Assembly (NCBI GenBank): GCA_944383695.1
Contig: CALWQP010000028.1
Span: forward strand, 1 to 38,652
DNA length: 38,652 bases
From: an uncultured Mediterraneibacter sp.
GTDB lineage: Bacteria > Bacillota > Clostridia > Lachnospirales > Lachnospiraceae
Direction: 5' to 3'
A model generated the notes under the pieces. It did not search any database and had not been told where the DNA came from. It saw nothing but the letters and a program-made list of their open reading frames with translations. Positions 34,301 to 38,652 of this stretch are shown here, piece after piece. The stretch's first letter is position 1; every line of letters begins with the position of its first letter. The position numbers were made by a program, and so were the translations under genes.

Positions 34301-37300
34301 GACAGTATGTTCGAGCCGATCGGGCAACAGGAATACACGGGCGATCAGATCACTCCTCAGGTCACGCCTTCTTCCTCTGCAACCTTGTTGGAGGGAAACT
34401 ATGAAATTGTTTCTTACGGCGATAACATTTCCGGCACCGGAACTGTTACCATTAAGGGGATTAACAACTACACCGGACAAGTGACGCTCACCTTCCCCAT
34501 TTCCGGCGGTGTCGCAAGACCGATCCTGACTGGGGAGGCGTACAACGGAAACACCCAGACAAACAGCTTCACCTATGGGGATGGCATCACCATCCGGGGA
34601 ACGGCCCTGGAAGGCGGTTCACCGGTAAGCGGCCAGGTGGCGCTGTATGCGGGAGATATCCAGCTTGGAACTGTGGCAGTAGAATCTAATGGCTCCTATG
34701 AACTTCGATATTCCACGGTAGGGAAGGGCATCCCGGCAACCGGGGAGAGCACCCGGCTTGAACTGCGCTTGACAGATGTCAGTTCTGAGGGGTCGCTGGC
34801 AACCGCAGAGGTATCGGTGTCCTTATCGCCAAAGCAGGTGAGCGCAAGTCTGACCGGAAATGCTGCCAAGGCGTACGATGGCACTACAGCCCTGCCGGAG
34901 AATCATACAGTAAAAGTGAACCTTGACGGAGTTCTTGTGGCGGATGAGAATACACTGGCCGCGACTGCTTCCTATCAGTTTGAAATTGCTTCCGCGGGCA
35001 CGAAAACCGTAACCGCATCCGATGTTACTCTGGTGACTGCAGAGACGGATCCGGCGGTTGCCAGCTTCTATCGGCTGGAGAATGGGGAAGGTCTGACCAC
35101 CACAGTGGTGGGAGGCATTACCCCGGCCACGCTGAGGGCTGAGATCACTGCGGAGAATAAAGCCTATGACGGAACGGCTAATGCAGAGGCAACAGTCACA
35201 TTTGAGGGTCTTGTTGGAGATGAACGGCTTACAGCCGACGAGGATTATACTGTATCCGCAGTCTTTGACAGCAAAGACGCGGGAACCGGAAAAACAGTTA
35301 CTGCCACCATTACCCTGACAGGTGAGGGCAATTCCGCCAATTACTCCTTTGAAGGAGAGAATGCTGCAGAAACGACAGCATTCACACAGGCAGATATCAC
35401 GCCTCTTACACTGGAAGAAACCATGTTCGCGCCGATCCCTGACCAGGCATGGACGGGAAGGCAGATCACCCCGGATGTTTCCATAGCGGATGGGGAAACC
35501 TTACTTACGAAAGAGGACATTCAGGTCTCCTACGGAGAGAATATAGAAGAGACGGGCACTGTCACCATCCAGGGCGTCCGGAACTTCACCGGAGAAGTGA
35601 ACCTTACGTTCCCCATCATCGGCGGACCCCAGGAGCCTGCCATCAGCGCCTCCACCTATAAGGGGAACACAGAGACCGATGCCTTTACCTACGGAGACAC
35701 CATCACTATAAAGGGAGCGGCAACGCTGAACCATGACGCTTCCGGGGGAACCGCGGCTCTGTATGTAGATGGCGAACAGGTTGGAAACTCTGTGAATATA
35801 GAAAGTGACGGTACTTATACGATCGATTACGGTACAACAGAGAAGAGGATCCCTGCTTCCGGGGAACCCATTGTCCTGGAACTCCGTCTGGGCGACAGCA
35901 CAGAGGACCTTGCGGCAAGTGTGGAGACTACCATCACCCTTTCTCCAAAGGAAGTGACCGTAAGCCTTTCCGGGGATGCCCAAAAGACCTATGACGGGAC
36001 GGTGGCCGTTCCCGAAGGACACAGCCTCACTTTATCCGTGAACGGCGTCCTTGCTGCAGACCGCTCCGGGCTCCGTGTGAACGCGGATTACCGGTTCGCG
36101 GACGCGAAGGCAGGGACTACCGGAGTCCTTGCGGCGAATGCAGTACTTGCTGACACATCAGAAGGCTCAGGAGTGGCGGACTTCTATAGTCTGCCGGCCC
36201 AGGGAGAGATCTCCGGACAGGTGACAGGAGGCATTACTCCTGCCGTCCTTACTATAACAGGGGAGGCAGAGGATAAGGTCTACGACGGCAGCGCAGATGC
36301 GGTTGCAGCGGTGACTTTTGCCGGATTACAGAACGCAGAGACACTGACACTGGGGGCAGACTACAGGGTATCCGCCCGGTTTGCCGATGAGAACGCAGGA
36401 AATAATAAATCAGTGACAGTAGAAGTCACCCTTTCTGATTCAGAGGCCGCTGCCAACTACACCTTCAGCAGCGGAACAGGAACAGCGGCAAAGACTGCTT
36501 CCTGCACGGCCCAGGCATCCATCACCGCGCTGCCCCTGACAGTAGAGATGTTTGCCCCCATTGGGGACCAGACCTACACGGGAGGCCCCATTACTCCGGA
36601 GGTAGTCCTGGCAGATGCTTATGAGGCGCTCTTAGGCACAGATGACTATGAGGCGGAATACAGGGACAACACGGAAGCCGGCACAGCGACAGTGATAATC
36701 ACCGGGAAGAACAACGCCCAGGGAAGCGTTGGACTGACCTTTGAGATCAACGGATTACAGACACGGCTTTCGGTGCAGGCTCAGGATGAGGCAGGAAATC
36801 CGAAAACACAGTTTACCTATGGAGATACCATCCGGCTTTCTGGCTCACTGGAGACAGAAGCTGCAAGCGCCTATACCCTGAGGAACGCTGCGGCGCAGCC
36901 GGGGCAGGGACAGGTTGCTCTTTATGTGGGGAACACCCAGGCCGCAGAGCCGCAGAGCGTCTCTCTGGACAGCAGCACCTTTGCCTTTGAGATAGACACA
37001 GCCGGAAAGACGATACCGGCGGGAGATGTGACTTTCACGCTTCAGTACACAGGGAACGCATCTCTTGGGGCGTCTGAGACAGAGTTGTCCATCCATCTGG
37101 ACAAAGTTCTGCTGACGCCTCAGGCAGAAACACCGGGAACAGTCACAAAGACCTTTGATGGGACAGTGGATGTTCCTGCAGACCAGGCGCCCCCGATCAC
37201 CCTGAGCGGGGCTGTGGTGAACGGAGATACACCTGTTCTCTCCGCTCCAGTGTGGACCTATGCTTCAGCCGGTGCGTCGGACAGTGTGGATATCATAGGG

Positions 37301-38491
37301 ACCGGTCTTGCTCTGGAAGGCACATGGCAGAGCTGGTATACATTATCAACGGATACCATCACACTTCCGGGAGCAGGAAGGATCGACAAGGCGGATAAGA
37401 CTCCGGAAGAGGAGGCCATGGTTCTGCCTGCGGGAGTTGCGGACGCTTCCATGACAAAAGCGCTCTCAGGGCTTGTCCCGGATAATGCGGGAGGAACTCC
37501 GGTCTATGAGGTATTGAACTTTACTGCCTCAGGTCTGGCTTCGGCGGGTATAAACGAGTTGGGAGAACTGAGCCTTGTGGCAAAAGCTGAGGCAGATACG
37601 AGCATGACGGATACAGTCACCGTGAAGGTGAGCGGCATGGCGAATTACAATGACTTTACCATTGAAGTGGCAGTGACCTATGTGGAGCAGACACCCATAA
37701 GCATCACACTGATCCCCACCCTGACAGATCTGATTTATACGGCACAGCAGACCCAGGGCTATGGCGGACTTGAAGCCACCTATACAGATGCCAGCGGCAT
37801 CACTCATACCTTTGATGCGGCAGCCCTTTCCTATGTTTACGAGGGCACGACCAGACAGGGAGAGGCCTACGGACCGGTCAGCACACCGCCCACACAGGCG
37901 GGAAGCTACAAAGTGACAGCGTCTGTGCCGCAGACAGAGGCACTGTTCACAGGAAGCGCCAGCTTAAGCTTCACCATTGAGCCTGCGTCCCTTGTGATAA
38001 GGGCGGACAACGTGGAGGTCGTACAGGGACAGCCCCTTCCGGCTCTCACCTACACGGTAGAGGGCATGATGGCAGGGGACAGCCTGCTCACAGAGCCTGT
38101 GCTGACGCCTTCCGCTACGGATACAAGCCTGCCGGGGATTTATACCATCGGCATTTCCGGGGCAAGTGCCAGCGCCAACTATATCATTGCAGGATATGAG
38201 CCTGCTGTACTGACGATAACAGAAGCGCCGGCGCCGGACCCGGAACCCCAGGTGCCTCCGGCAGATGGCAATGGCTCGCAGAATGCGACAGGCGGGAATA
38301 ATGCCGCACAGAATCCGGCGTTAGACGCCAGTGTTCCGCAGAATGATGCAGTTTTACCTGCGGCAGGCAGAGCTGTAGTGCCGCCTAAGACAGGGGATGG
38401 ATCCGGCTCAGGATTAAATATTTCAGGTCTTGCGGGAGCTCTTGCATTGATCGTTTTTGCGGGGCTGTACAAAAAGAGAAACCGTATCTAG
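31310..38491 (+). CDS. giant transglutaminase-like, repeat-rich, sortase-anchored surface protein (body)
   Basis: A frame of 2,393 residues continues the fragment above. From the GTG at 31310 (residue 1), a transglutaminase-like domain (~120-300) has a plausible triad: C222 in TVCLGYSALN, H254 in GHAWNWVKIG and D269 in WYTTDSTG. A leucine-rich-repeat-5-like segment follows (~340-400, IDKVVIEEGVTSIGANAF). Four super-repeat units start at residues 628, 1000, 1372 and 1747; each has an MFxPIxxQxYTG module, an FTYGDxIxIxG Ig-like module and two YDG-type modules. An MBG-like domain lies at ~2227-2300. The C terminus has PPKTGDGSG, a hydrophobic helix and KKRNR, a variant LPXTG sorting signal. Without the signal peptide a restart product would stay in the cytoplasm, so the gene as read is probably off unless TAG is read through. 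GTG 31310 has no good ribosome site. Adhesion or protein cross-linking is inferred from domains. Confidence 0.8.
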   Translation: MKGVEASNQAAVAEVDSQDGLENVPSIWHASALEPNGSATVYDDFDGSDEYYQKILDEAVRQNLAWNQHGVIISVSPEKMAEIAPEQDARQYWEEFRTRFSADFQTLLLESSGDYYNRYQAASGFGGMRITVAGPVEGLRENWEFSFGFFIRRNSVEEEQYVRRYVQALFSPGGELYRYRAGNDSTSQYQKYRAIWDWLGRHIRYGGGFSTYGAVTAGRTVCLGYSALNSLMCAYAGVENYQVIGITRTVMIGHAWNWVKIGPKWYTTDSTGQAGQGAYESAFLIPTQYTEDFNWWLDDKFTTPEIREKYPVYEEEYEDLLAENNPPDSGYIYDPETGVNLDWTLFNRTLTISGSGDMRDFADPYQVPWNSRFEYIDKVVIEEGVTSIGANAFYALPDIQRDNPATFQAPASITEEKIGRHAFYDPEDPVTELMGNMELIVNPSVRYDTRPIDYTDLVDVGRYGTQNATASDYSYRYQGVEEENAWKTGTPTDVGEYMVEVTLKSKTLGGITYRSVTDVCRVTITKASYHITGVWAQRSYNGTTRFTNGDIESVDYYCSHSGTGTPIRLGVDYDITGTYISPNAGTYRAYLQVTLRDTEKLKNYDVTWVSNAISTVYSIRRKDLTSDMFKDIPDQAYTGAEVTPNVVIADSEASIMTYQDFTVQYSSNIDEGQATVTITGQNNYRGTVTLNFDISKDIEPTPVLQTLNSSGLPTQAVTYPEDFNIRLSGGTPDEEITFYVEDEEGGETEIGSAQVGTDGTATCSYDVSSKIIRGGAHTLVARDADNTEIASSTVAILPKLVTVTFPDDFFAWKQYDGTNKVIQTPDYENNLELTATGVEEGDDVRVNADMFYESASVRQQGVVAHSFTLGGADGDYYTVSSNQIQFNGEYETGISVANLIPTFTFSNNSTDNPVKEFDGLRDVLVESVEFEGLAEGEELVDGVDYTISTSYESINAGEQTATITIAFADGRTFNDRYSLSDGGVYTFAGEITAIPLDDSMFEPIGQQEYTGDQITPQVTPSSSATLLEGNYEIVSYGDNISGTGTVTIKGINNYTGQVTLTFPISGGVARPILTGEAYNGNTQTNSFTYGDGITIRGTALEGGSPVSGQVALYAGDIQLGTVAVESNGSYELRYSTVGKGIPATGESTRLELRLTDVSSEGSLATAEVSVSLSPKQVSASLTGNAAKAYDGTTALPENHTVKVNLDGVLVADENTLAATASYQFEIASAGTKTVTASDVTLVTAETDPAVASFYRLENGEGLTTTVVGGITPATLRAEITAENKAYDGTANAEATVTFEGLVGDERLTADEDYTVSAVFDSKDAGTGKTVTATITLTGEGNSANYSFEGENAAETTAFTQADITPLTLEETMFAPIPDQAWTGRQITPDVSIADGETLLTKEDIQVSYGENIEETGTVTIQGVRNFTGEVNLTFPIIGGPQEPAISASTYKGNTETDAFTYGDTITIKGAATLNHDASGGTAALYVDGEQVGNSVNIESDGTYTIDYGTTEKRIPASGEPIVLELRLGDSTEDLAASVETTITLSPKEVTVSLSGDAQKTYDGTVAVPEGHSLTLSVNGVLAADRSGLRVNADYRFADAKAGTTGVLAANAVLADTSEGSGVADFYSLPAQGEISGQVTGGITPAVLTITGEAEDKVYDGSADAVAAVTFAGLQNAETLTLGADYRVSARFADENAGNNKSVTVEVTLSDSEAAANYTFSSGTGTAAKTASCTAQASITALPLTVEMFAPIGDQTYTGGPITPEVVLADAYEALLGTDDYEAEYRDNTEAGTATVIITGKNNAQGSVGLTFEINGLQTRLSVQAQDEAGNPKTQFTYGDTIRLSGSLETEAASAYTLRNAAAQPGQGQVALYVGNTQAAEPQSVSLDSSTFAFEIDTAGKTIPAGDVTFTLQYTGNASLGASETELSIHLDKVLLTPQAETPGTVTKTFDGTVDVPADQAPPITLSGAVVNGDTPVLSAPVWTYASAGASDSVDIIGTGLALEGTWQSWYTLSTDTITLPGAGRIDKADKTPEEEAMVLPAGVADASMTKALSGLVPDNAGGTPVYEVLNFTASGLASAGINELGELSLVAKAEADTSMTDTVTVKVSGMANYNDFTIEVAVTYVEQTPISITLIPTLTDLIYTAQQTQGYGGLEATYTDASGITHTFDAAALSYVYEGTTRQGEAYGPVSTPPTQAGSYKVTASVPQTEALFTGSASLSFTIEPASLVIRADNVEVVQGQPLPALTYTVEGMMAGDSLLTEPVLTPSATDTSLPGIYTIGISGASASANYIIAGYEPAVLTITEAPAPDPEPQVPPADGNGSQNATGGNNAAQNPALDASVPQNDAVLPAAGRAVVPPKTGDGSGSGLNISGLAGALALIVFAGLYKKRNRI
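33191..37390 (+). repeat. diverged super-repeats of about 372 residues
   Basis: The codon for the Met of MFxPI occurs at 33191, 34307, 35423 and 36548, giving periods of 1116, 1116 and 1125 bp (372, 372 and 375 residues). Sub-modules recur at matching offsets in each unit: ~72 residues to the Ig-like part, ~180 to the first YDG part, ~270 to the second. The fourth unit degenerates after its first YDG part. DNA identity is low, so the duplication is old. Confidence 0.75.
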
Positions 38492-38652
38492 GGGAAAAGA
38501 TAAGAGAAACAAAAAGAACAGGTGAAAGCAAGCATCCTGTATGAAAGGGACTGCCGCATCTATGATTGCGTAATCATTGAACTGCTCCCTGTCAAGTAGA
38601 CAGATGAAAAAATAAAATTTTTCTATCTCCAGCCGTAGTTGTACGGTTGGAG
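38492..38652. other. 3' flank of the surface protein with an end-of-window hairpin
   Basis: No gene is visible. An 11-bp inverted repeat (38627-38637 / 38642-38652, one G-T mismatch) lies at the very end. On the minus strand it would be followed by an A/T-rich tract with a TTTTATTTTTT stretch, so it could be a terminator for a minus-strand gene beyond the window. The segment around 38580-38604 (CTCCCTGTCAAGTAGACAG) looks like an insertion-sequence end to me, but this is unproven. No obvious plus-strand terminator follows the surface protein. Confidence 0.35.

Noticed and set aside
31085-38491. Pyrrolysine or genome-wide TAG reassignment
   Set aside because: atpK, atpA and atpB all end at TAG exactly where the proteins should end, so TAG is used as a stop here; no pyl genes are visible.

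Overview
The window looks like a chromosomal segment of a gut-type anaerobic Firmicute, most likely a member of the Lachnospiraceae (Dorea / Mediterraneibacter / Faecalicatena-like). This is inferred from the large Gram-positive SRP RNA, a complete clostridial V-type ATPase operon, Lachnospiraceae-type hypothetical families (a DUF6128-like protein, a DUF4080-like radical SAM protein, a 33-residue membrane peptide) and a sortase-anchored giant surface protein. Strong AGGAGG-type ribosome sites and several TTG/GTG starts fit this. Family names come from reading the translations; no database search was possible.

Layout. 1-2.0 kb: a phosphate transporter and its DUF47 partner behind a clear sigma-A promoter. 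2.2-6.3 kb: a GAF-like/GGDEF/EAL protein with degenerate motifs, a phosphopantetheinyl transferase, a VanY-like carboxypeptidase and a helix-turn-helix protein with acidic repeats. 6.5-9.7 kb: dgt, a minus-strand DUF6128-like gene with a Ser/Ala repeat linker, and tadA. 9.7-10.0 kb: the SRP RNA gene on the minus strand with its own promoter, convergent with tadA. 10.1-16.8 kb: a run of plus-strand genes (radical SAM protein, 33-aa membrane peptide, VanW-like protein, AIR-synthase/HypE-like protein, Lrp/AsnC regulator, aminotransferase, trmL) closed by a strong terminator.

16.8-21.4 kb: a self-contained serine-use module. A minus-strand LysR regulator is divergent from a serine-type symporter, the two subunits of the iron-sulfur L-serine ammonia-lyase and a PsiE-like membrane protein. 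Its codon preference looks different from the flanks. 21.7-30.5 kb: V-type ATPase genes in the order H-I-K-E-C-F-A-B-D. The K subunit carries the sodium-type ligand set. A hairpin and a 66-bp direct repeat separate B from D.

30.6-38.5 kb: a small XRE repressor-like gene facing away from a giant cell-wall protein. Two 17-bp palindromes lie between them, one inside a promoter. The giant protein has a transglutaminase-like domain, four roughly 372-residue super-repeat units and a PPKTG sorting signal. Its signal peptide is cut from the rest by a single in-frame TAG codon. The regulator/operator region and this interrupted surface protein are the most unusual parts of the window. Otherwise the content is mostly housekeeping and ordinary metabolism, and I see no clear defence, CRISPR, secondary-metabolite or prophage system.
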